From contig NC_060884.1 in NCBI RefSeq assembly GCF_014805685.1, forward strand, positions 13,368,856-13,432,855: DNA of 64,000 nucleotides, written 5' to 3'. The number at the start of each line of letters is the position of its first letter. Position 1 is the stretch's first letter. A program made the position numbers and the translations under genes. The notes under the pieces are model-generated. The model was not told where the DNA came from, did not search any database, and was given only the letters and a program-made list of their open reading frames with translations. The stretch is from Silurus meridionalis (Eukaryota; Chordata; Actinopteri; Siluriformes; Siluridae). Below are positions 24,443 through 36,132 of this stretch, one piece after another.

Positions 24443-25010
24443 CCAGTAGTTGTCGACTAACGACCACGATTGGTTCCGACAGATCGGTCGTATCACGATT
24501 TGGTCCTAAGTAGAGTAGGCTATATGTACAGTACTGTGAAATGATGTTATAAAAATCTTTAAGTAACGTATTTTCCGGACTATAAGCCGCTACTTTTTTC
24601 CCACGCTTTGAACCCCGCAGCTTAAACAACGAAGCAGCTAATTTATGGATTTTTCCTGGGTTTTTCCCGGTTTCACAAACTTCAAGCCAAAAAACTGAGT
24701 AGCATAACATTAGACCAATGAAATTGCCGAACGGGTTCAGGTGAACCAATGAAACTCATTTAATGAGGTTCCTCTGACGTTTGACCTGCCGTTCACTCGG
24801 ACTGGCAACAGGAAATGCGAATCATTCGCCACGCTGAAAACAACCGGGCATGAAAAAAACGCACTTCACCTGTGTTCAGAGCTGCACAGCATCGGGAGAA
24901 AAGCTTCACTGATGGTGATTTTTAAACACATGACGACGACGCAGCTAGCGATTGTGGTCGTAAAGTCGAATGGTCGTAAGTTGCATAGGTCGTAAGTCGA
25001 CGACTGCCTG
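24443..25010. mobile_element. TA-flanked mariner-like MITE, long copy
   Basis: The left end CCAGTAGTTGTCGACTAACG and the right end GTAAGTCGACGACTGCCTG are inverted copies, flanked by TA on both sides (24441 and 25011). A 187 nt relative at 49302-49488 shares both arms. Between the arms this copy contains about 390 nt of extra sequence with the TTTTCCGGACTATAAG motif. Confidence 0.7.
24546..24940. mobile_element. Insertion with TTTTCCGGACTATAAG end
   Basis: The copy at 49302-49488 lacks this segment, so it is extra here. It begins near an ACGTATTTTCCGGACTATAA motif, which I recognise as the end of another abundant vertebrate DNA transposon. A matching right end is not clear, so it may be truncated. 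Confidence 0.45.
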
Positions 25011-25587
25011 TAAGTCATTCATAAGAAGACAACTAATGACACCTGTATTCATAGCAACTAATTAATCATTTGATTGTTAATTAAAAATATAATATATTAT
25101 TTTTAAGGCAGTCATTTATGCAGTTGTATGCAAAATCATGATTCTACTTAACAGGGACCCACAATATCCTACAATATTCGAAAATCGAATATTTATTTAT
25201 CAATAATTGGACATTACCTTCACCATCTTCTTCCATATGGATCAATTTTCTGTTCTGATCTTAACAAGTCTGGACAAACTACGAAGTAGGCACCAATCAG
25301 AGGCTGCATGATGTCATCATGTAAGCACCATTCAGAAGTGTATAAGATGCCATCATGTACATTTATTAAAAAGTATTTTCGTACTACAAAAATACAAACC
25401 ACTAAAGTATTTTGATACAAAATATGAAGCCATTTTCATCAAACACATGAATTCAAATACATATGAATTCAAATACATATGACAAAATCCTATTTCACAT
25501 TGTATCATGTATCATAAATACTGCCCATCCTGGTCAGGATTATATTGTAAATTACCCTCTGCACATCAGGAATGCGTGCACACTTTA

Positions 25588-26030
25588 GGCTACATTTACA
25601 GTAATCCGGATAAATTTTAAAAGTCTTTTGGTCTAAAAGCGTTCGGTGTCCACTCTTTAGCTTTTCATTCCTGCCTGGTGATTTACTTTCCGTCTCTTTG
25701 AAACGTCACGGCTTTCGAAAGCTTTCATTTTCACAGTTTATACTGCGACATTTCTATATTTGTCCATTTAGACTTAGACTTAGATATATTTTATTGATCC
25801 CGTGAGGGAAATGATTGGGTTACAGCAGCAGCAGGTTACACAAACAGTAGCAGGGGAGAAAAAACTGGCAATTCAAACTGCCGCAAACTGGCAATTCAAA
25901 AAGAAAGTAAATAAGAAGAAGAACTGTACTTTTTTTCAAAAAGCTACATTTTCTTTTACTGAAAGCGATGTTTTAGTGTGGATGGAAGGCCAAAAAACAA
26001 AAACGTAATGTGGTGTGGACATAGCATTAG
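25588..26030. mobile_element. Fish MITE interrupted by a LINE tail
   Basis: The left part starts GGCTACATTTACAG and continues AAAAGCGTTCGGTGTCCAC. The right part ends GTGTGGATGGAAGGCC, then GTGGTGTGGACATAGC. The tips are roughly inverted. The middle, 25765-25860, reads GACTTAGATATATTTTATTG, then ATCCCGTGAGGGAAATG, typical of fish LINE 3' ends in - orientation. Confidence 0.5.
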
Positions 26031-27639
26031 TTAAAATAAAGTCTAAAGAGCACCGGTATTTAGGTTCTGTTTTTGGTATCACTCTTTTTTTGTGAGTTTG
26101 TCACATTCTCTTCATTTCCCTAGAGTTAGTGTTCCTAAAGTTTTTACGTTCCACCGATTTAACCACATCTGTACTTGCATTACTTTACTCTCTGATACCA
26201 GGCAGTTACAGAGGATGACTAAAAGGACATTGGAATCCATATATGGATCTTTTTGCCCTGCTCCTTCAGAGCCCTGTTTTTACATTGTTGCTTAGCAACC
26301 CATGCCCAGCTGTGCTGACTGACAGGTTCATGACAGATTGCCAGTCAGGACGTGTCGGGTCATGTTTGTGTGATTATGGGCCGGCACACTGTCTCTGTGT
26401 GTTACACTCTCCGCATGACTTCACCTGTCCCATAGCTTCAAATGATGGTCAGAGCCAACCTTATGAATGTGAGGGACAAACTGAGGACGTGCAAAAGCTA
26501 AAGAAAAATCTAATAACAGATGTAGTCCATATGCAGAAGAAAACAACTGTATTTGTATTTTTAGCAATAAGGTGTGTATAGTCAAGCAGAATATAGGGTC
26601 ATATTGTACCAGTACTATGGGTATTTAACAGAACAGTAAAAACTACAATGAGCACCACAGAAATAGAGCTGCCATAAAACCTCCTAACCCTGTATAAGTA
26701 CCACTACTTTTGAAACATTGTAAAGTACAATCAGGATATGAACATTTTCTGAACACTGATAATGGTAATTGATGAAACCTGCTTTAAAAGGATCCCTGAT
26801 CAGTATTCTGAGTGCAATAAACAAAGTGTTATTTACAAACACATACATTTACACAAATTCTGTAATGAAACCCATTTCCTATTCCACACTTATAGCAGGT
26901 GTCAAATAATTAGATTTGCCTTTTAAATGTTCACACAAAAAAAAAAAAAAAAGACACTCGCTTAGAAATGAAAGTGCTTTTGATGTAGCGCAAACATGTC
27001 TAAATAGAAAAAGGTTATGGACCTTAACACTTAGCACCGTTCTCCTTCAAAAGGCTGTGAAAAAGACACGAAATGAACTTAAATCAGATCAATAGGCACA
27101 TACCAGACATTCCTCAGGTTAATTCTTACTTTTCAAATGGATGCTGATAAGACACTGCTGTCTAAAAAGGTATTGAGCCTAGCTCAGCCTTTTTTTTCTC
27201 ACAGACATGAGATCAATAAAAATAAAGATTGCAACAGTTTCTCATCGTAGTCGAAATTTGCCAATTAACACCAAAGAAATGCTGGGAAAGTTGCTCATAT
27301 TCAGAATTGGTTTATTCAGATACTTTAGTTGATTTGCTGCAAGCACATTCAAATGACAGAAACAAGCTGCATGTAGTTGATGTCTCTGAGATGAGGCTTT
27401 TCATTAGCATCTAGACCACTCTGCACTGCATTTGAAAAATGCAAAGAAAATGAAAAATCTAATACAATGTAGTGTGAAAATGAATGAATGAAAATTTGAC
27501 AAGCTGTAACTTCAACAAAATCGAAGTCTAGTATATTTCTGCATGAATAGCTCCAATAGAATTCACACACCAATATGGCTTTGAGCCTCATTATAGATGA
27601 TTATACAATGGCACTTGATCCCTAACCCTATTTTTTAAT

Positions 27640-27895
27640 AACCCAATATCCCAGAAAGTTGGAACGCTGTGTAAAATGTAAATATAAACAGAATGAATTG
27701 ATTGCAAATCTCATTGACCGATATTTTATTCACAGTAGAACATATCAGCTGTTTAATCTGAGAAAATGTACCAGGGTAATATTGAAATTGATGGCTGTAG
27801 CATGGCTCAGAAAAGCAGGAAAACTGTTCAGAACAACAACAAAAAAAAAGCTGCATCTCTGATGGTATGGGGTGCATTAGTGCATTTGCTGCTGT
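27640..27895. mobile_element. DNA transposon terminal fragment
   Basis: It reads CCCAGAAAGTTGGAACGCTG, then TGTAAAATGTAAATATAAAC, a terminal block familiar from abundant fish DNA transposons. It abuts the Tc1 remnant on its right. Confidence 0.5.
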
Positions 27896-28300
27896 AAGAA
27901 CCTCCACTCTTTTGGGAAGATGTTTCACTAGATTTTGGAGTGTGCTTGTGGAGATATGATTTCATACATCCACATGGGATTATTAAATTCCACTGATAAA
28001 GGGAGTTGTCTGGGTTGTAGTCAGTAATCCAGTTCATCCCAAAGGTGTTCAATAAGGTTGCAGTCAAAGCTACATAGCAGACAACTTAAGATCTCCAACG
28101 TCAACCAATGTAAACTACTGTATATCTTCTAGAGGCATATAGTTGGGTCTTAAAGTTCAAGTAAAGTGAAAATTAAATGCTATCATATCAAAAGACATCT
28201 TGTACATTTGTGTGTCTCTGACTTTGTATTAACAGATTTGGGAAGAATCATGTATAACTAAAGTATGTGTCCCAATACCTTTGTCTCTATTTAATATAAA
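27895..28300 (-). mobile_element. Tc1/mariner-like remnant
   Basis: It reads CCTCCACTCTTTTGGGAAGA, then TTCATCCCAAAGGTGTTCAA (the reverse of the D-L-N-P-...-W-D-E-L region). This is the family of 17290-17795. Confidence 0.7.
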
Positions 28301-28794
28301 TAAGGTTTGGGATAAAGTGCAGTAAAAAAAAAAATAATTCAAAACTGTGTTTAAAACTGATAGCCTTTAAACTGTTTGCTTTTTAAAATGTCTTTAAAAC
28401 CTTACTCCAAAAAAACGTGTTTAATTTTAGACTTTGCTATAATCCGAAAGTCTTACTTAAAGGCAAACTGTGCAGTTTTAGATGAGAGGGTAATGCAATT
28501 TGCAAAATAATGAATTCGGTTTAAAATGTTAGTAACGGCAAGGAGTGAGACGAGGCAGCTCTCTGAAGTCAAAAAGTCATCCGTAATGTCAGTGTCATAA
28601 GAAATTCTGCAGGACAGGACACTTATCTGTCCATGTGATATAATACGATTTAATGGATGGATGAATGGAGAGATAGACAGACAGACAGATAGTGATGAAA
28701 GGTAAATGGTAAATGTGGTTAGAATTTTGATCATCTTGGCTGTATTGCACCGGTTTTGAGGTCTGTTCTTTGATGTGGGATTGAACAAACGTAA

Positions 28795-29000
28795 AAGAAT
28801 ATATGACCTTGTTTACACCTGACATTAACATCCGTCTTGAACGATCCATTTACAAGTGGACAGCCAAAACACATAGCTGTTTGCACCTGGCTTGATGAAT
28901 GTGTCTCCGGTGACCAGCAGGGATCAGATTTCATATGTCGTTTCCACATGGGGAAGGCTGTCACTCGCATTTATTACTCCTGTCTTCCTCTGCATTCATT
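28795..29000. mobile_element. Possible interspersed repeat
   Basis: It reads TTTACACCTGACATTAACAT, then TTTGCACCTGGC and CGGTGACCAGCAGGGATCAG. Internal repetition of the ACACCTG block and resemblance to a fish MITE suggest a repeat, but I could not find clear ends. Confidence 0.3.
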
Positions 29001-29559
29001 TTCACTGAAAAACTGTCCAGCAAAGTCCTTTTTTGTACATCTACGAGCTGTTTGAAACATTTTCAACTGCGAAACTATATAAAAGATCAATAAGAAAATG
29101 AAGTAAGCTCAACACTAATTATCTCTTCTGTTTATAGTCAGTCTCACAATGATTATATGTATTTACAGTCAATACAGTTCTTTGCATCAGCTGTTCTTTT
29201 TTCATCACCATGTCACAATAGACCTTGTACTTAGAGCAGTTCATCTACAATAGAATCAGCCAGGGCACGTTAATACCTGTTCTTAACCCTTTTAAATGAA
29301 TTGTTGATAAACAGTAAAACTGTACACTTTCATTTTAATATTTCACTCATGTTTGTGATTAAATGAAAGTAGGGTGAGGTCTGGTGTTTCCTCGGAAATA
29401 TCCTGAAAATATTCAGGGAAATGGTTTCCTAGACCAATTGGGAAGTCTGTTCAAGTTCAGCGAGAATTATTAGTTGTGTGCTTCCTGATGCATGCATTTC
29501 CAGGTCTCTGACTCTCATGAGATGGAAAAGATAGAAACAAAATGATTAGTCGGCAATAA

Positions 29560-30120
29560 CGCACCACCTTTCCCCCCTCTGATTTCACTCGCAGCTCTGA
29601 CCGGGAAAATTAATGGGCCAGTCAACAGGCTTAATTGTCTCCAGTTGCTCTCACGTTAATTATTAACATGCTTTCATTATAACCTGTGTCGGCACTGGTT
29701 AGCCAAAAAGGGCAGGAGGCAGTGGATAGAGAGAGACAGAGAAAAACAGGCCGATAGATAGGCTGCTTAAAACAAACGAGGATTTAGCAGTGAGAAAAGA
29801 AGGAATTTAGTGATATAGGGCGAAGGAGTATTTGAAGGTGAAAAATAGAGTCAGGGGCAATTTCTGCTAGCCAAGTGTTACAGAGATGCTATTTGAGCGG
29901 TTCAGCCCGGCAGAGCGGCCCAAAAGCAGATATTGATTTTTTGGGAAAAGTCAATCTGGCTCCTCAATAAATATTATGGCAGCTGCTCAAACCCACCCAG
30001 AGCCATGGCTTCAAAATGTCATAGCTAGAAACAAAATGGAGCCCGGGGCTCGGCTTATCTATCCTTTAACCCTGTGTCTTCTCAGAGAGCTTACGGAATT
30101 GCAGGTCCAAAATTCAGCAG
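29560..30120. promoter_or_regulatory. Candidate conserved non-coding block
   Basis: This long repeat-free block has balanced composition and many homeobox-type cores (AAATTAATGG, GTTAATTATTAACATG, CTTAATTG), plus a palindrome-like GTTAATTATTAAC. It is the most enhancer-like non-coding stretch in the window by eye. Confidence 0.32.
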
Positions 30121-30450
30121 GAATCTGGTACACCTCCATTATACCATGTTAGCGTTAAGTCTGCACGTTGTGTTGTTTTTGAGATTCCGGACATTGTAGA
30201 GTATTCACAACTGAAATATGAGTTCAGTGAATTGATTCTTTAATAACTGTCATATAATGCAGATAAGAAATTTGTAATGAATTTAATGCCTAAAGTACAG
30301 ACTTTTCACAGATCAGCGATTCAATAGTGAAAAGGGAAAAAGTTGAGTTTATATAATGCCATTCTGTCCATGAGGATGTGACCCCAGCAGTGTCCTGTAT
30401 TTTATAAATAAATGTGTACATGTTATATGTACATGTATACATTATATATA

Positions 30451-30455
30451 CTCTT

Positions 30456-30498
<43 letters not shown>

Positions 30499-30510
30499 TA
30501 CACACACATA
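30451..30510. repeat. (CT)n(CA)n compound microsatellite
   Basis: CT dimers run into CA dimers with one ATA interruption. Confidence 0.93.
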
Positions 30511-31497
30511 TGTGTTTCCTCTGTCCTGTAACACCTGCATATTCAGAAATCAGCAGGTGTGCAGCATGTGTGTCACCCGAGCATGTTATCTTACCAGATG
30601 AGCATCAGTAATTGGCCTCATTTCTAATGTACTAATTTTAGCAGCACCTTTGCAGCTGGGAAAAGAGAGTGTGATACAGAGAAAAGGGGCGACAGAAAAC
30701 ATGAAGACTTTAAGATTTATAAATACTTGACAGGTCAAAGAGCGTAAACACAATCTCCCCCGAACATTCTCCTCCATTCAGACGTAGCGCACTTGTTTAT
30801 TTATTTATATTTATTTATTTTACCCATGACGACCATAAAATTGCCTTTTGAATTGGAACACCCCATTTCAGGGACTGCCATGAAATAATAAAAAAGCAGC
30901 ATATTGACATGTCAATCCCTTCTTTTACTTCTGCGGCGTATTTCTTAGGAATGTATTTTTATTTTTTTCATCTCTAAAAGCGGTGTGATTAGTTTTGAGT
31001 TTTCCCAACCAGCCATCTAGCAAAAAAATGTGGGCCAAGTGTATTTATGCTTTTGTGTTTTGGCTTGTCCTGATTTTTAAAATGTGTTTTATATTTATAT
31101 TCATTATCTTTTCTTTGATTTCATTAGGGTAGATGGTCAGCCTTAGTTTAACGTTACTCTCTGACAGTACCACCATTTGTATGGTATATGGTACATATGT
31201 ATACCATTTGTACCACTGTTACTTTTTTTTGGTCCACTATTTCCAGATGAAAGATATATATTAAACTATACATAGTTAATGTAGAAAAAGTAAAAGTGTT
31301 TTAGTGTACATTTTTGTTCCTCAGGACCCTGACTACACTCTATGGTCATTTTATATTGTATGTTGTTTTATCCTGCATGTGCTGTCACATGTAATCCATC
31401 TCAGGTGTTTACAAAACAGCAGATGTCCAAGATGACAGACAATAGCTAGCCAGACTACTACCCTTCACACTTAGCTTTGTCTGTTTCTGGCCAAGTG

Positions 31498-31499
<2 letters not shown>

Positions 31500-31549
<50 letters not shown>
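31500..31549. repeat. (GT)25 microsatellite
   Basis: Pure array followed by a GC-rich unique block to about 31740. Confidence 0.95.
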
Positions 31550-31552
<3 letters not shown>

Positions 31553-32732
31553 GGGGATCATGGGACACGGATTGCAGTGGCACCAGCCAGGCCCATCTGT
31601 GCATCACCTGATTCGGGCACTGGGGAGTCTGCGTAATGGCTGGGAAGAAATGGCATTTCTGGGCCGCGGCGGAGGGGTAATTAAAGAGTGCAAGCCATGC
31701 AGAAACAGCACATCTGGATCCAGCAGTCTTGGGTGCAGATAGTGGTGAGGTTGAGGACATCTCAGCTCAACTGTTCAACTGTTAGCTTTAAGGGGTTAGT
31801 GGCATTGGACTAATGATATTGAAAAAAGAAATAGTAGGGAAAAAAAGAAGAAAAGAAGTTCCTTCAAATATTAAGTAAAACAGAAACAATTGTATATGAA
31901 TCGGTTGTGAATTGAGATTAGCTTGAAATGTAGAACATAGTTGGCCAGTGACAACAATGCTCACATGGCTTGAGATTAAAATTTCAGTGAGACTGCAGCA
32001 CTCATCTAAACTCTCCAGTAAGAGGATTGCTAGCAATGTTCACATAAGCAAATCATTTGTTTGAGTTTCACTTGTGTTTGAGGAAGCGGGCACAAGTAAC
32101 AGACTGAAAAATGTCCTTATGCCCTCAGACTTACTTTAAACAATGAGTATTTCATATCTTTCACCCCTCATATGGTTTTTCTCAAGGTATAAAAATTCTC
32201 CAATAGGTCTAAGGGCATGTGTCTGTTTCAATAAAGATGATATATTTTGTATTTTGATTAGTGCACCGATAGCCGAATGAAGTGATTTACTTTAATCGCA
32301 GATCTATCTTCATTTATATAATCTGACCTGGAGAAAGCGTCATTGCTCTGCCTGTTATAGAATTAGTTTGAGATCGTCTTGAGATCATCTCGCACATTAT
32401 GACAAGCGGTAATCTTAAAAAAGCGGCTGAAATCTCACAGTGTAAACCCAGTTTAATAGTGTAACAACACGTACTGTAACATTGTAATTGCTTTCACAGC
32501 AAACTTGGGAATCTAACAGTCTTGATTCTTATCTTGACTGGGCAAACTTTCAATCTCTGTTTCCCGACTGTCAGTGAACTTATGTACTTTTGCGCAAAAT
32601 ATACTTCATGCATACGATATCTTTTCAGCTTTTTTAGTTTATTGTATGTGTAGTGTATATGTACCCAGTATTTGTGTTAATTCTGCAATGAAAAACCTAC
32701 CTGATTCTCAAAGGGATACATATTTACAATTA

Positions 32733-33451
32733 CAGTGCCTGTCAAAAGTTTGGAAACACCTAGCCTTTTACCGTTTGCATGCTCCTTTTGTTTATATGCA
32801 ACAAACTAGGTCATTTAACGGTATGAAGATTTACTCTGACCAAATAAATATATAAGTGTGCAAATGATTAACTTTATTTAGTTACTAAATAACAGCTTGA
32901 CACAGTCTTGAAACAGACCAGACAGGTAGTTTTTCCAGACATTCGGCTAAAATACTTGGTATGCCCCCCGTAATTTTTTCTGACTGAGGTTATCTCAGAG
33001 CAGTTCAATAAAAATTAGATTTGCTGACTCGGCAGGCCGTTCCATGATAGATACCACTCCAGCCAACAGTTTGCTTGCTAAATAACACTTACAGATATTA
33101 GGCATTTGCTTCGGGTCATTGTCTTGTTGTATGGCGAAGTTGGATCCATTTAGCCGCAGTCCAGATGGAAATGCATGATGCAGAATTATGGACTGGTAGC
33201 CATGTTGGTTCAGTATTAATTTTTTCTGCTCCAAAACAACCCCAAACCATTACGCTTCCAACTCTGTGTTTGACCGTGGGTGTGAGGCAGTCTATCTACT
33301 GTCCTGTTCTCCTACTTACATAAGTTATTCTGTTAGAGCCAAAAGTGTCAAAATTGAACTCATCTGTCTACAAAACGTCCTTCTAGTCATTCACTGTCCA
33401 ATGCTTGTGTGTTTGTTGCAGACCAGGTGTTTCGAAACTTTTGAGGCACTG
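32733..33451 (-). mobile_element. Tc1-like transposon, internally deleted, with TIRs
   Basis: The ends are CAGTGCCTGTCAAAAGTTTG and the inverted TTTCGAAACTTTTGAGGCAC, flanked by TA at 32731 and 33452. On the - strand a transposase fragment reads NFAIQQDNDPKQMPNICKCY, carrying the second catalytic Asp region (QQDNDPK) of Tc1 transposases. At 719 nt it is about half the normal length and the frame is broken. Confidence 0.85.
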
Positions 33452-34728
33452 TACATCTTTAGTTGTTAATTTTCATAACCCCTCATTTTAACATTATGAT
33501 AGCATGATTAGTAATTTTGCCTGGATTAGAGGAGTGGGGGTGTCTTATTTTCTGTTGCCTGTTTGAAATGTAAAAACAGAATAAAAAGAAAAAGTCAACG
33601 CATGATGCCTATTTCAATTTGCAAAAGGCCGTAAATAAGCCTTCGTCCTATTCAGCTCGTTAGCATAATGAAGATGTTTGAAAAAAATCAGTATCTGTAA
33701 ACAAATTTTAGGATATTGTGGCATGGGCATAAAAGCTGAATTCACTAGAGTGGATTGCTGGATCAGACCCAGGAGGCGTGTGCTTGTAGCCAACACTGCA
33801 GTTGCATTAGATCACCAAGAGCTGGCTGTTAGCCATGGCCGTGCTCAAAAGCAGGACGGCTAATGCAAATAATGTTTTAATGAAAGATATCAAATAGAGA
33901 CATCCACAGGAATATCATGTGGTTGCATCAGAAACAGCAAACACTAGATCTAACAAAAAGTGAACAGGCTGTGGAGTGGATAAAACCGAAACCGAACCGG
34001 GATGCTCTAATGACCTTTTATGTACCAGGTGGAAGAATCCATTGTTTATCAAGAAAGGAAAATCCCAAAATCAGACTGCTCATTGATTAAATAACTGCAA
34101 GAGTCTCTGATCTTTATCCAGAATTAAGATGGAAAGAAACATGATATCCTGCATACACTTGCGTTCGATGTGTAACATGCTACATTGCTATGCTATAGTA
34201 GCTCAAGCCCTAGCCACAGGTGGCCCAGGTTACAGCTGAGAATGTGAACCACAGCGGGTGTTTGCACTTCTGCGCGGCTAAGCGGAAGCAGCACAGGGTG
34301 TGTTCCTTCCATCTCATTTCATCCAAACTGATGCCTTCCACAGAGATTTTTATCACCCTTTCAAAAAGTCTGTGTTTTATCTTCCGTATCTTCTGTGTCC
34401 AATGATTTCACAAGTTTTATTTTACGTAAGATTTGAAGCCTACTGTATTATAGCTCATCGTAACAAATGTCAGTATTTAAGTATTATTTTGTACCACAGG
34501 GAAATGAAGCTCTTGAAGTATGTCCACTTTATCGAGTTATGAGTTTCCTTATGGATTCATAACCCAAAGAATTGTTGGAGAGTAATTGCTTTAAAACGTT
34601 CAAATAACAGCTTTTTTTTTTTTTAGGGTGTACAAGGAAAGTGCTATAATTGGCTAGAATTATTATTAGAATTATTGATGTTGGTAATTATAGTGCAGTG
34701 GTGGTGGGAATGAAGAATAATCTTTCTA

Positions 34729-34750
34729 CTGGAGAGGTGGTAGCTTAGTG
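34729..34750. repeat. Left flank unit of the minisatellite
   Basis: CTACTGGAGAGGTGGTAGCT is a diverged unit of the 46 nt repeat found to the right of the hAT insertion at 36133. Its last 8 nt, GCTTAGTG, are the target site of that insertion. Confidence 0.75.
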
Positions 34751-34860
34751 CAGGGGTGGCCAACCAGTCAGAGACAGAGAAATTGTTTACTGTGTTTCTG
34801 CAAAGAGCCACATCATACACATGGGCAAACATGAACATCACCCATCCCTTCCTCTTACAT

Positions 34861-34872
34861 ACACACACACAC
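34861..34872. repeat. short (CA)n
   Basis: Six CA dimers within the hAT element. Confidence 0.8.
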
Positions 34873-34988
34873 CTCTGCTCTGCCAGATTTATTGTAAATG
34901 TCACACACCAACATAATGACAGAAATTGACTCCTACAGTTCTAGACCACAGGACAATCATTTTCAACAATGAACATTGTGTGCATTGT

Positions 34989-34990
<2 letters not shown>

Positions 34991-35023
<33 letters not shown>
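34991..35023. repeat. (CA)n microsatellite within hAT
   Basis: About 16 CA dimers. Confidence 0.93.
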
Positions 35024-35026
<3 letters not shown>

Positions 35027-35421
35027 TAGTTTAACCAAGTCCACAAACAAAAATATAATAATTTACAATAGCGTTTTTCTTTTACTATGCATGTTACTTA
35101 GTGGGACTTTTGGCATTCCTCGCCTTGAACAATCCCCTTCAAATCTGCCTCGTATTCCGTTGTTGCCACTCGAAGCAATTCTTTCACATGGGTGTCAGTC
35201 AGAACAGATGCTTTGATTTCACGTGTTACAGGGTAGAAAACACAGACTTTGTGTGTGTGTGTTTTTATGTGCGTGTTCACTTTGCTTCAGTTCAACACGG
35301 TATTTGCTCAAATGCGCATGTGCACCAGATTAATATACCGCAGGGGTGGGCAATTAATTTTTACAAGGGGCCACGTAAGAAACCTGAATTGTGTCAGAGG
35401 GCCACACCAACGAGAATATTT

Positions 35422-35861
35422 TAGGGATGCACCGAAATGAAAATTCAATTCAAATGGCAATGAATTCGGAAATTTTTGTGTTATGCCTTTTGCCTTGGCA
35501 CCATCACTGGAAAACTTTCCTGCCTTTTAAAAAACGTCTGTTACAGACGGAGTGCGCATGCTTGGATTGACTTTACTTTTCTGCGCCGCGTTCTTCTCAT
35601 ATTTAGAATGGCAATCGGGATGTGTGGATTTCAGGTGATAAATGAAACCCAACTTGGAGAAACTTTTTGCAGATACACCCCCTCTTGAAATTTCAGCATT
35701 GCATGTTTTGCAAATCGCTATCCGCACACCGCAGACATGTTGGCTCTTATCCAGATAACCGTGTGCTGGCTGCGCTTTTTTATTGCGTCATTACAATTGT
35801 GTTTCTGCCGTGTTGTTTCGGTGATTTAGGAATTCGGTCGAAAATTTTCGGTGCATCCCTG
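35422..35861 (-). mobile_element. hAT element, innermost, with BED-finger remnant
   Basis: The ends are TAGGGATGCACCGAAAT and the inverted TTTTCGGTGCATCCCTG, with the terminal C mutated to T on the left. The target duplication is unclear. On the - strand it encodes a BED zinc-finger fragment. Confidence 0.72.
35527..35727 (-). pseudogene. hAT transposase BED zinc-finger fragment
   Basis: The frame carries C-K-T-C, then EISRGGVSAKSFSKLGFIYH, then L-K-S-T-H. That is the C-x2-C ... H-x4-H pattern of BED fingers that begin many hAT transposases and ZBED genes. Only the N-terminal DNA-binding part remains; the catalytic RNase-H-like domain is absent from the 440 nt element. Confidence 0.75.
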
Positions 35862-36132
35862 TAATTTATGATTGGCCTCATGCGGTCCGGACAGGGACGT
35901 ACAAAGGGACGGATGTGGCCCGCGGGCCGTAGTTTGCCCAGGTCTGATATACTGCAAAGTGTCCCAGTAGGGGCAAGCTCATTGAAGTCTTAAAAATACC
36001 GTATTGAACTCAAGCGAAGCGAACACGCACATTAAAAACAAACACACACAAACTTCGATATGAACGTAAGAGCCGCATGAAACCAGCCAAAGAGTCGCAT
36101 GTGGCTCACGAGCCGAGGGTTGGCCACCCCTG

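Larger units (their letters stand above)
23950..25532. mobile_element. hAT-type element hosting nested insertions
   Basis: The left end is CAGGGTTGGGCA at 23950 and the right end TGCCCATCCTG at 25522-25532, inverted with one mismatch plus one indel. The 8 bp flanks GTCAGGAC (23942-23949) and GTCAGGAT (25533-25540) match at 7 of 8 positions, as expected for a hAT target duplication. Subterminal sequence is rich in AAAATAC/GTATTTT. No transposase frame is seen. A mariner-like element is inserted at 24443-25010. Confidence 0.75.
35341..35946. mobile_element. hAT element, middle level of the nest
   Basis: The left end CAGGGGTGGGCAA and the right end TTTGCCCAGGTCTG are imperfect inverted repeats. 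The 8 bp flanks ATATACCG (35333-35340) and ATATACTG (35947-35954) differ at one position. The element inserted into the 34751-36132 element and is itself interrupted at 35422-35861. Confidence 0.8.
34751..36132. mobile_element. hAT element, outermost of a three-level nest
   Basis: The left end CAGGGGTGGCCAACC and right end GGTTGGCCACCCCTG are perfect 15 nt inverted repeats. The 8 nt GCTTAGTG is duplicated exactly at 34743-34750 and 36133-36140. Length is 1382 nt, of which 606 nt is another insertion. No transposase frame of its own is visible, so it is probably non-autonomous. Confidence 0.88.
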
